Source of the DNA: Bathynomus jamesi | Taxonomy: Eukaryota > Arthropoda > Malacostraca > Isopoda > Cirolanidae | DNA: 64,000 nucleotides | Direction: 5' to 3' | NCBI GenBank assembly: GCA_023014485.1 | Contig: JAJOZX010002700.1 | Coordinates: forward strand, 493,501 to 557,500 | Shown: piece after piece, positions 21,492-30,627 of the stretch | Layout of the letters: every line of letters begins with the position of its first letter | How positions within the stretch are numbered: position 1 is the stretch's first letter | The notes under the pieces: generated by a model | The model's input: only the letters and a program-made list of their open reading frames with translations | What the model was told of the DNA's origin: nothing | Database searches by the model: none | Position numbers and translations under genes: made by a program

Positions 21492-22761
21492 TTAAGTTGT
21501 GGTTTTTCCTAACTGGCCTGAGTCGTTTCCCGACGCAGTTGAACTAACTACTAGGGGAGGGGGACTAACTGCTGTTGGAGAGGGACTAACTGCTGTTGGA
21601 GAGGGACTAACTGCTGCGGGAGGGGGACCACCTGCTGTGGGAGGGGGACTACCTGCTGGGGGAGGGGGACTAACTGCTGGGGGAGGGGGACTAACTGCTG
21701 GGGGAGGGGGACTACCTGCTGGGGGAGGGGGACTAACTGCTGAGGGAGTAGGTTTAACTGTTTGGGGAGCACGATCAATTGCTGGTTTGGGGGGTCCTAG
21801 TTTGAAAAGATTATACAAATTAATGTTCAGTAAATCACCATACTTCTTTTTCCCCTTCTGGTTAAAATGTATCCCATCTGAACCAAAGTATTCCCCATTT
21901 CCGTAGAATGTAGGCCAAAAATCGACAAACTTTAGGCCTTTTTCATCACACATGCGTTTAACTCTTTTATTTATGCAATGGCTTTACTTAGAGTATAGTC
22001 ACTAGCACGCATTCGAGGGAGAATTCCTACGACCATACCCATGTCTGTCCTATCCCTAACCTTGTCAGTTAGGTTCTTGAATTCTTTTATAATGGACTCT
22101 GTCTGCCCTCCTGTCCCTCCCAGAAAAACGTCATTGCCACCAACATGGACAATGATAGGGCAACTCTTATTCTTGATATTAATTTTGCCTAATTCCCTAT
22201 TAATTATCTGGCTTGTGGCACCCGGAAAACATCGGAGTTTTCTCTTGGTCACGCGTCTTGCTCCGAAAAAGTCCCCTTGATTCCTTACCATAGAATCCCC
22301 AATTAAAAAGGATTCATCCTCCTCATCAGCAAGTAAGTGAAACTTATTTTTGATGGTAATGGGTTCCAAATCCTTATGTTTTGGTTTTGGTTTGGAGGGT
22401 CTTTTATTTTTACCAATTTGAATTCTTGTTCCTCCGTTCTATTTTCCGGAATAGTCACCGTGTTTTCCAAGCGTGCCACGCTTTGTTCTAGATGCTTAAT
22501 CTTACAGTTTAAATCTGCTGGTGTGTTTTTAGTTTGATCTTGTCCACTGGGTTGGATTTCCAGTGCTACGACCCTAGCTTCAAGCTTTTTTACTAATTCC
22601 TTTAGCTCTTTAACTTCCTTTTCGTGGTTGTCTCTAAGTTTACAAAACAAACATACACTAAGGGATGTGATATCGCTGATACTACCTTCAGGGAAGTCAA
22701 CGCACCAATGATTAACTTTACATTTAAAGCATTCTGCTTTCAATTTAGCTGGCCCTGCCAT
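21492..22761 (-). pseudogene. LINE F2 ORF1, copy 3 (Cys-rich, coiled coil, esterase-like)
   Basis: Starts MAGPAKLKAECFKCKVNHW at 22761. Cysteine pairs CFKC and CLFC suggest a small zinc-binding module, followed by a heptad-like Lys/Glu/Leu coiled coil (KEVKELKELVKKLEARV). Then comes the esterase-like domain: FLIGDSMVRNQGDFF (IGDS nucleophile block), IIVHVGGNDVFLGGTG (Asn block), and SDGIHFNQKGKKKYGDLL (Asp-x-x-His block). The end is a Pro-rich repeat PPPPAVS. Frameshifts near 22350 and 21960 split it into three frames. Its stop lies 15 nt before the ORF2 ATG, in another frame. Role by homology to CR1/L2 ORF1: RNP formation. Confidence 0.8.
21555..21765. repeat. 21-bp minisatellite coding the PPPPAVS repeat of ORF1
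   Basis: About ten units of roughly 21 bp (core GGACTAACTGCTG plus GGGGGAGG variants). On the minus strand they encode seven-residue Pro-rich repeats. Copy 5 has the same block at 27785-27965 with a different unit number and order. Confidence 0.85.
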
Positions 22762-23718
22762 ATTTTCTCTCTTTTTTTTTTCTGAATACTCTGAATAAGA
22801 TAAAGCGTTTCTAGCAATGAAAAACTATGAAAAATAACGTTCTGACCAGTATATAAAAAAGGGGGGGGGGTGAATTCATCCCGCGCGTAGACGCATCCAC
22901 CTATTTGCAAGTGACGTTCATCCCTTCCAGAAGACTACACCTCTGCTGCTGCCGCACCGACCAAAGGTCTCCCCAGGGCCGGACGTCCCAAACGTGTCGC
23001 AGCTACCAACTGACAAACACTCGCGACGCAGGCATCACGGATTTCCGCCAGGAGCGACAGCGAGATGCAGCCCCTTACTAAGTCTTACTAGTCACTCACA
23101 AGCGGCCAGACTCTTAGAATCCAGTGTTCAAGGGATATCCCACCAGACCCAGAGCTACGCCCGAGACTTTACGCTGGCCTGGCAGCCAGCTGGGCAGTAA
23201 AGCTCTCTCACCTCAGAGCAGTACAGCCAAGCACCATCAATTGGTCACCAAAGAACGGTCGCAGGGGGCTGGTCAGGCCATTACGCGTTAGGAATGGGCT
23301 TAACGGGGCACTAGCCACACTCCATTCATCGCGCCCCTACGCCTGGGACCCCTCCATCCCAGTCTCTCACAACCTACGAGCGTTAAATGGTGTTATTTAT
23401 AGAGGTTCCAAAGCCTCTCTTCCCACGCATGAGGTAGCAGTAGGGTCCTAATAGTAAAAGAAGAGAAAAAGACTTATACTAAAAGTTTTTTTTTTTTTTT
23501 TTTTTTTCAGTCAGAGGAGAACGACCTTAACGTAAGCTAAAAGGACAGAGTAGGGATGGGATGGGGTCCTAGTAACCCACGGGACGGGATTGTTAAAATA
23601 CTTCACCCGCCCTCCCGAAAGAGAGAGAGAACCTAAAGGAACTGGCAGGCAGTTCCTCCAGACTCCCACGACTCGGGACGGGAGGGCTGTCACACCCCAA
23701 GTATAAAGTTTACTACAT

Positions 23719-23720
<2 letters not shown>
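22762..23720 (-). other. LINE 5' UTR, copy 3
   Basis: About 960 bp upstream of ORF1, closely matching 29036-29523 (copy 5, truncated) and, in reverse, 39405-40317 (copy 11). It has a long T run at about 23488-23510 (A-rich in the sense strand) and no conserved open frame. CR1-type LINEs usually keep an internal promoter here, but no specific promoter motif was identified. Confidence 0.75.

Positions 23721-23760
<40 letters not shown>
23721..23760. repeat. (GA)n tract between LINE copies 3 and 4
   Basis: Forty bp of GA between the 5' UTR end of copy 3 and the tail of copy 4. Confidence 0.95.
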
Positions 23761-23762
<2 letters not shown>

Positions 23763-24346
23763 ACAAGGAGTTACAAGGAAAAGAAGTACCTCAAAAGGCC
23801 TTGCGGCCCATACCGAGGAAGTACCAATCGCAACGGGTGCCACGGAAAATTTTCTATACACTCAAATAGTGTGCAAGATTTGGTCTAACCTTTTCTTGAA
23901 CTGATCCACAGAGGAACTGTTCACAACTTCTGAAGGTAACCTGTTCCATGTGTCACAGATCTTATACGTAAAGTAATTCCCACACACACTAGTCCTAAAC
24001 CGTTTCAAATCCAACTTCCAACCATTGTTGCGAGTTGGGTTATCATTTAAACTAAACATGCTTCTAAAATCGATATCGTTGAACCCGCGTAAGAGCTTGA
24101 AAACTTCGATCAGTTGACCGCGCAGCCTCCGAGTTTCCAGCGAAAACAAGTTCAGGGCGCGTAACCGTCGATTGTAGCCCATATGCCTAACGGAAGGGAT
24201 TAACTTTGTGGCCCTCGCCTGCACTCGCTCCAGCCTCTCAATATCTTTCCTGAGGGTGGGCGACCAGAACTGCACTGCATACTCCAGGTGCGGCCGAACC
24301 AAGGAATTGTACAGAGAGAGCACAATCTCCTTGTTCCGAAACTGAA
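23761..24346 (-). mobile_element. CR1-like LINE copy 4 (family F1), strongly 5'-truncated
   Basis: F1-type tail and 3' UTR followed by an intact 153-codon end of ORF2 (24323-23862): MLSLYNSLVRPHLEYAVQFW, ATKLIPSVRHMGYNRRLRA, ending FKKRLDQILHTI. Truncated at a (GA)n tract about 580 bp from its 3' end. Confidence 0.85.
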
Positions 24347-24379
<33 letters not shown>

Positions 24380-24384
24380 CAGGG
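24347..24384. repeat. Imperfect (GA)n tract between LINE copies 4 and 5
   Basis: GA run with a GGG and a C interruption. The neighbouring tail is GTCACAAGGAGTTACAAGGA, one base different from the norm. Confidence 0.9.
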
Positions 24385-24711
24385 AGTCACAAGGAGTTAC
24401 AAGGACAAGAGGAAGCCTCAAAGACCTTTCGGTCCACTCTGGGAGGTTCCTGTTATTAAAAGTTTATTTTTCTTTCAACTATCCTAGCAGTAGTAGAAAA
24501 CTGGATAGAAAAGTAGAAGGCTCTCTCCCCACCCTCCGCTCCCTCCCTGCCAGAGGCAGGTACGGAAAAAGGTTGAAGAAAATACCTTGACCCTGGAAAA
24601 GTAGCCAAGGAAATTTTACAAGAAAGTGGAGAATATATAAATATCTCTATATTTAGCTTGCTCACAGAGACACCGTGCAAGCGAACTCCTGCAGAGTTTT
24701 ATGTTTTAATC

Positions 24712-27700
24712 TTAAACTATGAGAGTATTCAGTACTTTGTCTAGCCTATTTTTAAACACATTTACACTTTGACTGGAAACAACCTCTGAGGGAAGTTGGT
24801 TCCAGATATTAACTATTTTATAGGAAAAGAAATTTCCGCAGACAGAGGTCCTAAATGTCTTTAGTTCCAGTTTAAACCCATTATTTCTTGTCGGATTGGC
24901 ATTAAGTGAGAATAAGTTTCTATAATCTACCCTGTCTATTCCTTTGAGCATCTTGAAGACTTGAATAAGCTGACCCCGCAACCTCCTCGTCTCTAAGCTA
25001 AACAGATTTAGGCGCTCCAATCTCCGTTGGTAGCTTTGCATTCTCACTGAAGGGGTCAATTTTGTAGCCCTTGTTGTACTCTTTCTAACCTTTCTATGTC
25101 ATTCCTGAGGGATGGAGACCAAAACTGCGCACAGTATTCCAGTTGAGGTCTGACTAGAGAATTATAAAGAGACTTTACAGTCTCCTTGTTCCGAAACTGG
25201 AACTGTCTTTTAATATAACCTAATAATTTTAAGGCCCTCTTTTCGACTTCTGCACAGCGCTTCGACGATTTCAGATCGTTGCTGATATAGACTCCTAAGT
25301 CTTTCTCTAGATCGGTCTCAGTCAAGTTCCTTCCCAAGAGAGAGTAATCGGTCTTTGGGTTTTTATAACCTATGTGCATTACCTTACATTTGTCCAAGTT
25401 GAATGGCATCTGCCAAGTACCAGACCATTCGCCCAACCTGTCAAGATCATTCTGAAGCGTTCTTACGCCCTCCTCAGTACCTACACTACTTCCTAATTTC
25501 GTATCGTCTGCAAATTTTGAGATTGCACTTAGAAGCCCGACGTCTATATCGTTAATATAGATGATAAAAAGTAAAGGACCCAGAACGGAACCCTGTGGGA
25601 CACCACTGGTGACGGGCGCCCACTCCGAAGCCACTCCATTTATTACCACTCTCTGCTTTCTATCTTTTAACCAATCCTCAATCCAGCCCGGTGATTCCTA
25701 GTCCTTTGACTTTAGCTATCAATCTAGCGTGAGGGACTTTGTCAAAGGCTTTTTGAAAGTCGAGATACACTATATGTATTGCCCTACTTGCATCGTACAG
25801 TGTATGCATATTATGGAAAAACTCTAACAGGTTTGTCAGACAGGATCTATGTCGCCTAAATCCATGTTGAGAATAAAAAATTAGATTGTTAGATTCAAGG
25901 TGATACACAGTACGTTTTGTAATGATGGATTCCAACAGTTTGCCGACAACTGATGTTAAACTGATCGGGCGATAATTACAAGGATTTTCCGTATCACCCT
26001 TTTTAAAGATTGGTTTTACATTTGCTAACTTCCAGTCGGTTGGAACTTTCCCTAACTCGATTGATTGTTTGAATATGGTTACTAAGTCGTCAACAACATT
26101 GTGGCTAGCCTCTTTTAATACCCTTGGAAGAAATAAGTCGGGGCCAGGTGATTTGTATTTGTTCATCTTATCAATTAATTGCTCTACCTCATTTCTCGTA
26201 AAACTTATGGTCTCTCCGGGCTGGTCACCGTCATATGTAATCCGAGGACTTGGCACTTCTTTTGTGTCTTCCTCCGTGAAGACTGTAACGAAGAACTCGT
26301 TTAACGTATTAGCTATATCTTTATCACCAAATTTCAGTACGCCATTTCTATCTTTTAAGGGGCCTACAGAATTTTTAATTGGCTTTCTGCTATGAACATG
26401 GGCAAAAAATTCTTAGGGTTAACTTTACAGAGTGAAGCAACTCTAGCTTCTTCATCACGTTTGGCAGATCTAATTAAGGACTTAACCCTCCTACGTAGGT
26501 TTATATAGTGTTCTGAATTAGTGTGGTTGAAATGCGACTTAAGTAGTTTGTAGGCTCTATTCCTTCCCGTAATAGCACTGCTAATTTCGTTGTTAAACCA
26601 TTTCGGTGACTTTGTTGACAAGGAAACCATTTTAGTGGGTATAAAAGTGTTCTGTAATATTCTAAATTGATCCCTATATGAGCTCCAGGTGACATTGACA
26701 TCCTCACTTATTGGAACTTCAAGTGTGTCTAAACTACTTCGGAAGCTTTCAAAATTTGCTCTCGAGAAATCCAGTCTTTCACGAGCCTTTTCACGTGTAT
26801 TAACTGGAACCCTGAGGTCAAACCTAATCGAATTATGATCGCTGTTACTTAAATTTTCACCAATAGTCAGGTTAGAGACTAGGTCATCTTCGTTCGTGAA
26901 TATGAGGTCTAGTTTATTATTACCCCTAGTAGGCCCGTCAACCCATTGACTTAATAAGTTATCATCGGCAAATTCCAACAGTCTTGAGCCCTCAGCATCA
27001 GCTGTTTTGTTTTCCCAATTTACATTACCACAATTAAAATCACCAAAAATCACACTGATCTTATTATTCACTATTCTGCTTAATTTGTTATACAAGTTTA
27101 TATCCTTATCAACTGGGTAGTGAGGTGGTCTATATGCTAGAAGTAGCTGCACTACTTTATTATTTAGGTTTAGATCAATTCCCAACATTTCATGAGCAGA
27201 TACGATATTACTGTTTACCGGGTGCAGGGAGTCCCGACTCCGACTCACTGCCCGGGCAGAGCTGGGCACTTGCGGTTTTTTTTGCGGTACTGCGGTACTG
27301 CGGTACTACCGTGTTGGTCGGTACCGCGGAAAGTACCGCGGGAAATTTGAATGCGGTAGCGGTACTGCTGTACTTTCAGCGATCCTTTGCGGTACTGCGT
27401 TATGCGGTACCGGTTTGGTAGTGCGGTAGTAGTACCGCAGTACCGCAGTACCGCAAAAAAACGCGCAAAAAAACGCAAGTGCCCAGCTCTGGGTCACCGT
27501 CACTCCCGAGCATACAAAAGTACACCGCCGCCTTCCCTTCCATTCCTATCTTTGTGAAACATTTTGTAACCAACCATTTCAAATTCTCCTACAAAATCCC
27601 TTGATTCAGAATGAATCCAGGATTCCGTTATTCCAATGATATCAAAGTTCTCAGTTTTGACAAGCGCTATAAATTCCATTAGTTTGTTTCTAATTGACCT

Positions 27701-27715
27701 AGCATTGAAGAGCAC
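24712..27715 (-). pseudogene. LINE F2 ORF2, copy 5 (interrupted by a MITE and frameshifts)
   Basis: The endonuclease N-terminus (27715-27500, ITESWIHSESRDFVGEFEM) is cut by a MITE at 27257-27491 and resumes with DSLHPVNSNIVSAHEM. GDFNCGNVNWEN and SDHNSIRF follow, then WFNNEISSAITGRNRAYK. A one-base loss at about 26415 (KNFLPMF instead of KNFFAHV) breaks the frame. The RT domain then shows RPISLTSVVGKLLES and LDFQKAFDKVPHARL, a deletion at 25680 (GITG followed by D), [13 protein letters not shown] and FADDTKLG. A further single-base loss near 25072 shifts the C-terminal region (25059-24712). Confidence 0.85.
27257..27491. mobile_element. hAT-type MITE with GGTACTGC repeats
   Basis: The inverted ends are CAGAGCTGGGCACTTGCG (27257-27274) and its complement ending CCCAGCTCTG (27491). 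Inside are many GCGGTACT motifs on both strands. CAGxGxTGGGCA termini are common in hAT elements. Copy 3 has no insertion at the same site. About 20 bp on each side are also absent from copy 3, so the duplication is unclear; AGTCCCGA (about 27231-27238) and ACTCCCGA (about 27502-27509) may be an imperfect pair. Confidence 0.7.
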
Positions 27716-27784
27716 AGTTTTGAGTGATTTTAAGTTGTGATTTTTCCTAACTGGCCTGAGTCGTTTCCCGACGCAGTTGAACTA

Positions 27785-27965
27785 ACTATTGGGGGAGTGG
27801 GACTAACTGCTGGGGGAGTGGGACTAACTGCTGTTGGAGGGGGGACTAACTGCTGGGGGAGGGGGACTAACTGCTGGGGGAGGGGGACTAACTGCTGGGG
27901 GAGGGGTACCGACAGCTGGGGGAGGGGGACCGACAGCTGGGGGAGGAGGACCGACTGCTGGGGGA
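27785..27965. repeat. 21-bp minisatellite in ORF1 of copy 5
   Basis: About eight units of the same PPPPAV-coding minisatellite as in copy 3. A one-base length change near 27838 shifts the frame, so the ORF1 frame ends early at 27824. Confidence 0.85.
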
Positions 27966-28981
27966 GTAGGTTTAACTGTTTGGGGGGCAGGATCAATTGC
28001 TGGCTTGGGGGGTCCTAGTTTAAAAAGATTATACAAATTAATGTTCAGTAAATCACCATACTTCCTTTTCCCTTTCTGGCTAAAATGTATCCTGTCCGAA
28101 CCAAAGTATTCCCCATTTCCGTAGAATGTAGGCCAAAAATCTACAAACTTTAGGCCTTTTTCATCACACATGCGTTTAACTCTTTTATTTATGCCAATGG
28201 CTTTACTTAGAGTATAGTTACTAGCACGTATTCGAGGGAGAATTCCTACGACCATACCCATGTCTGTCCTATCCCTAACCTTGTCAGTGAGTTTCTTGAA
28301 TTCTTTTACAATGGACTCTGTCTGCCCTCCTGTCCCTCCCAGAAAAACGTCATTGCCACCAACATGTACAATGATGGGGCAACTCTTATTCTTTATATTA
28401 ATTTTGCCGAATTCCCTATTAATTATCTGGCTTGTGGCACCCGGAAAACATCGGAGTTTTCTCTTGGTCGCGCGTCTTGCTCCGAAAAAGTCCCCTTCAT
28501 TCCTTACCATAGAATCCCCAATTAAAAAGGATTCATCCTCCTCGTCAGCAAGTAAGTGAAACTTATTTTTGATGGTAATGGGTTCCAAATCCTTATGTTT
28601 TGGTTTTGGTTTGGAGGGTCTTTTATTTTTGACTAATTTGAAATCTTGTTCCTCCGTTCTATTTTCCGGAATAGTCACCATGTTTTCCAAGCGTGCCACG
28701 CTTTGTTCTAGATGCTTAATCTTACAGTTTAAATCTGCTGATGTGTTTTTAGTTTGATCTTGTCCACTGGGTTGGATTTCCAGTGCTACGACCCTAGCTT
28801 CAAGCTTTTTTACTAATTCCTTTAGCTCTTTAACTTCCTTTTCGTGGTTGTCTCTAAGTTTACAAAACAAACATACACTAAGGGATGTGATATCGCTGAT
28901 ACTACCTTCAGGGAAGTCAACACACCAATGATTAACTTTGCATCTAAAGCATTCTGCTTTCAATTTCGCTGGCCCTGCCAT
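27824..28981 (-). CDS. LINE F2 ORF1, copy 5 (most complete ORF1 in the window)
   Basis: Open from MAGPAKLKAECFRCK at 28981 (an upstream in-frame ATG at 29035 lies in 5' UTR-like sequence, so I prefer 28981) to a stop at 27824, about 385 residues. Order: CFRC/CLFC cysteine pairs, coiled coil (about residues 45-90), basic linker RPSKPKPKHK, esterase-like domain with FLIGDSMVRN, VHVGGNDVFLGGTG and SDRIHFSQKG, then the Pro-rich repeats. In the last block the residue after Asp is Arg where copy 3 has Gly; the Asp and His are kept. The true C-terminus probably lay at 27730, lost by a frameshift in the minisatellite. Confidence 0.75.
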   Translation of the reverse strand: MAGPAKLKAECFRCKVNHWCVDFPEGSISDITSLSVCLFCKLRDNHEKEVKELKELVKKLEARVVALEIQPSGQDQTKNTSADLNCKIKHLEQSVARLENMVTIPENRTEEQDFKLVKNKRPSKPKPKHKDLEPITIKNKFHLLADEEDESFLIGDSMVRNEGDFFGARRATKRKLRCFPGATSQIINREFGKINIKNKSCPIIVHVGGNDVFLGGTGGQTESIVKEFKKLTDKVRDRTDMGMVVGILPRIRASNYTLSKAIGINKRVKRMCDEKGLKFVDFWPTFYGNGEYFGSDRIHFSQKGKRKYGDLLNINLYNLFKLGPPKPAIDPAPQTVKPTPPAVGPPPPAVGPPPPAVGTPPPAVSPPPPAVSPPPPAVSPPSNSS

Positions 28982-29523
28982 ATTTTCTCTTTTTTTTTTT
29001 CTGAATACTCTGAATAAAATAAAGCGTTCTAGCAATGAAAACTATCAAAAACGTTCTGACCAGTATATAAAAAGGGGGGGGGGGGAATTCATCCCGCGCG
29101 TAGATGCATCCACCTATTTGCAAGTGACATTCATCCCTTCAAGAAAAGACTACACCTCTCGCTGCTGCCGCACCGACCAAAGGTCTCCCCAGGGCCGGAC
29201 AGTCCCAAACATGTCGCAGCTACCAACTGACAAACACTCGCGACGCAGTCATCACGGATTTCCCGCCAGGAGCGACATCGAGATGCAGTCCCTTACTAAG
29301 TCTTACTAGTCACTCACAAGCGGCCAGACTCTTAGAATCCAGTGTTCAAGGGATATTCCACCAGATCCAGAGTCTACGCCCGAGACTTTACGCTGGCCTG
29401 GCAGCCAGCTGGGCTTTAAAGCTCTCTCACCTCAGAGCAGTACAGCCAAGCACCATCAATTGGTCACCAAAGAACGGTCGCATGGGGCTGGTCAGGCCAT
29501 TACGCGTTAGGAATGGGCTTAAT

Positions 29524-29527
29524 GAGA

Positions 29528-29580
<53 letters not shown>
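29524..29580. repeat. (GA)n tract between LINE copies 5 and 6
   Basis: GA run starting GAGAGAGGGAGAG, followed by a single-unit tail TTACAAGGAAAAG. Confidence 0.95.
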
Positions 29581-29582
<2 letters not shown>

Positions 29583-30258
29583 ACAAGGAAAAGAGGAAGC
29601 CTCAAAGACCTTTCGGTCCACTCTGGGAGGTTCCGATTATTAAAAGTTTATATTTCTTTCAACTATCATAGCAGTAGTAAAAAACTGGATAGAAAAGTAG
29701 AAGGCTCTCTCCCCACCCTCCGCTCCCTCCCTGCCAGAGGCAGGTACGGAAAAAGGTTGAAGAAAATACCTTGACCCTGGAAAAGTAGCCAAGGAAATTT
29801 TACAGGAAAGTGGAGAATATATAATTAGCTCTATATTTAACTTGCTCACAGAGACACCGTGCAAGCGAACTCCTGCAGAGTTTTCTTATGTTTTAATCTT
29901 AGACTATGAGAGTATTCAGTACTTTGTCTAGCCTATTTTTAAACACATTTACACTTTGACTGGAAACAACCTCTGAGGGATGTTGGTTCCTGATATTAAC
30001 TATTTTATAGGAAAAGTAATTTCCGCAGACAGAGGTCCTAAATGTCTTTAGTTTCAGTTTAAACCCATTATTTCTTGTCGGATTGGCATTAAGTGAGAAT
30101 AGGTTTCTGTAATCTACCATGTATATTCCTTTGAGCATCTTCAAGACTTCAATAAGCTGACCCCGCAACCTCCTCGTCTGTAAGCTAAACAGATTTAGGC
30201 GCTCCAATCTCCGTTGGTAGCTTTGCATTCTCATTAAAGGGATCAATTTTGTAGCCCT
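29581..30258 (-). mobile_element. CR1-like LINE copy 6 (family F2), 5'-truncated
   Basis: Tail with one TTACAAGG unit, F2 3' UTR, and an open 115-codon end of ORF2 (30246-29899: MRMQSYQRRLERLNLFS to KNRLDKVLNTLIV). Truncated just inside KLIPLM at 30258, where it meets a 42-bp piece of LINE 5' UTR. Confidence 0.85.
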
Positions 30259-30300
30259 TGGGGCTGGTCAGGCCATTACGCGTTAGGAATGGGCTTAATG
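30259..30300. repeat. Duplicated 5' UTR segment at the copy 6/7 junction
   Basis: The 42 bp GGGCTGGTCAGGCCATTACG and onward to GGGCTTAATG repeat 29484-29524, including the same GAGAGAGGGAGAG start of the following tract. The junction of copies 5/6 was therefore copied or converted into the junction of copies 6/7. Confidence 0.85.
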
Positions 30301-30303
30301 AGA

Positions 30304-30344
<41 letters not shown>
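30300..30344. repeat. (GA)n tract between LINE copies 6 and 7
   Basis: GA run with the same imperfect start as the 29524 tract, then a single-unit tail. Confidence 0.95.
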
Positions 30345-30346
<2 letters not shown>

Positions 30347-30590
30347 ACAAGGAAAAGAGGAAGCCTCAAAGACCTTTCGGTCCACTCTGGGGGGTTCCAA
30401 GTAGCAGACCATTCGCCCAACCTGTCAAGATCGTTCTGAAGCGTTCTTACGCCCTCCTCAGTACCTACACTACTTCCTAATTTCGTATCGTCTGCAAATT
30501 TTGAGATTGCACTTAGAAGCCCGACGTCTATATCGTTAATATAGATGATAAAAAGTAAAGGACCCAGAACGGAACCCTGTGGGACACCAC

Positions 30591-30593
<3 letters not shown>
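30345..30593 (-). mobile_element. CR1-like LINE copy 7 (family F2), internally deleted mini-copy
   Basis: Only about 250 bp. Roughly 53 bp of tail and 3' UTR are joined at 30398 (shared CC) to a reverse-transcriptase piece that on the minus strand covers [32 protein letters not shown] and [12 protein letters not shown]. About 1 kb between these parts is missing. It is also 5'-truncated, at 30593. This fits template switching during reverse transcription or a later deletion. Confidence 0.8.
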
Positions 30594-30625
<32 letters not shown>

Positions 30626-30627
30626 AG
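30594..30627. repeat. (GA)n tract between LINE copies 7 and 8
   Basis: GA run with an extra A near its right end. The following tail has three TTACAAGGAG-type units instead of the usual two. Confidence 0.95.

Larger units (their letters stand above)
18405..23720 (-). mobile_element. CR1-like LINE copy 3 (family F2), almost full length
   Basis: About 5.3 kb: 3' tail and UTR (18405-18730), ORF2 (18730-21477), ORF1 (21492-22761) and a roughly 960-bp 5' UTR (22762-23720). Compared with the plus-strand copy 11 it lacks only about 45 bp at its 5' end. It is the best template for the F2 family. Both ends abut (GA)n, the outer one shared with the tail of copy 4. Confidence 0.9.
24385..29523 (-). mobile_element. 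CR1-like LINE copy 5 (family F2), nearly full length with MITE
   Basis: 3' UTR, ORF2 (24712-27715), ORF1 (to 28981) and 5' UTR truncated at 29523 inside sequence that continues in copy 3 (divergence after GGAATGGGCTTAA). A 235-274-bp foreign insertion lies in the endonuclease (about 27234-27507). Otherwise it is very similar to copy 3, suggesting recent activity of F2. Confidence 0.9.

Noticed and set aside
21499..21906. Gly-rich plus-strand frames with GGGLTA repeats (also 27737-28124)
   Set aside because: Antisense reading of the LINE ORF1 Pro-rich minisatellite.
22994..23200. Short frame in the LINE 5' UTR (also in 28938-29309, 39674-40036)
   Set aside because: Not conserved in frame between copies and in the antisense direction; no domain.
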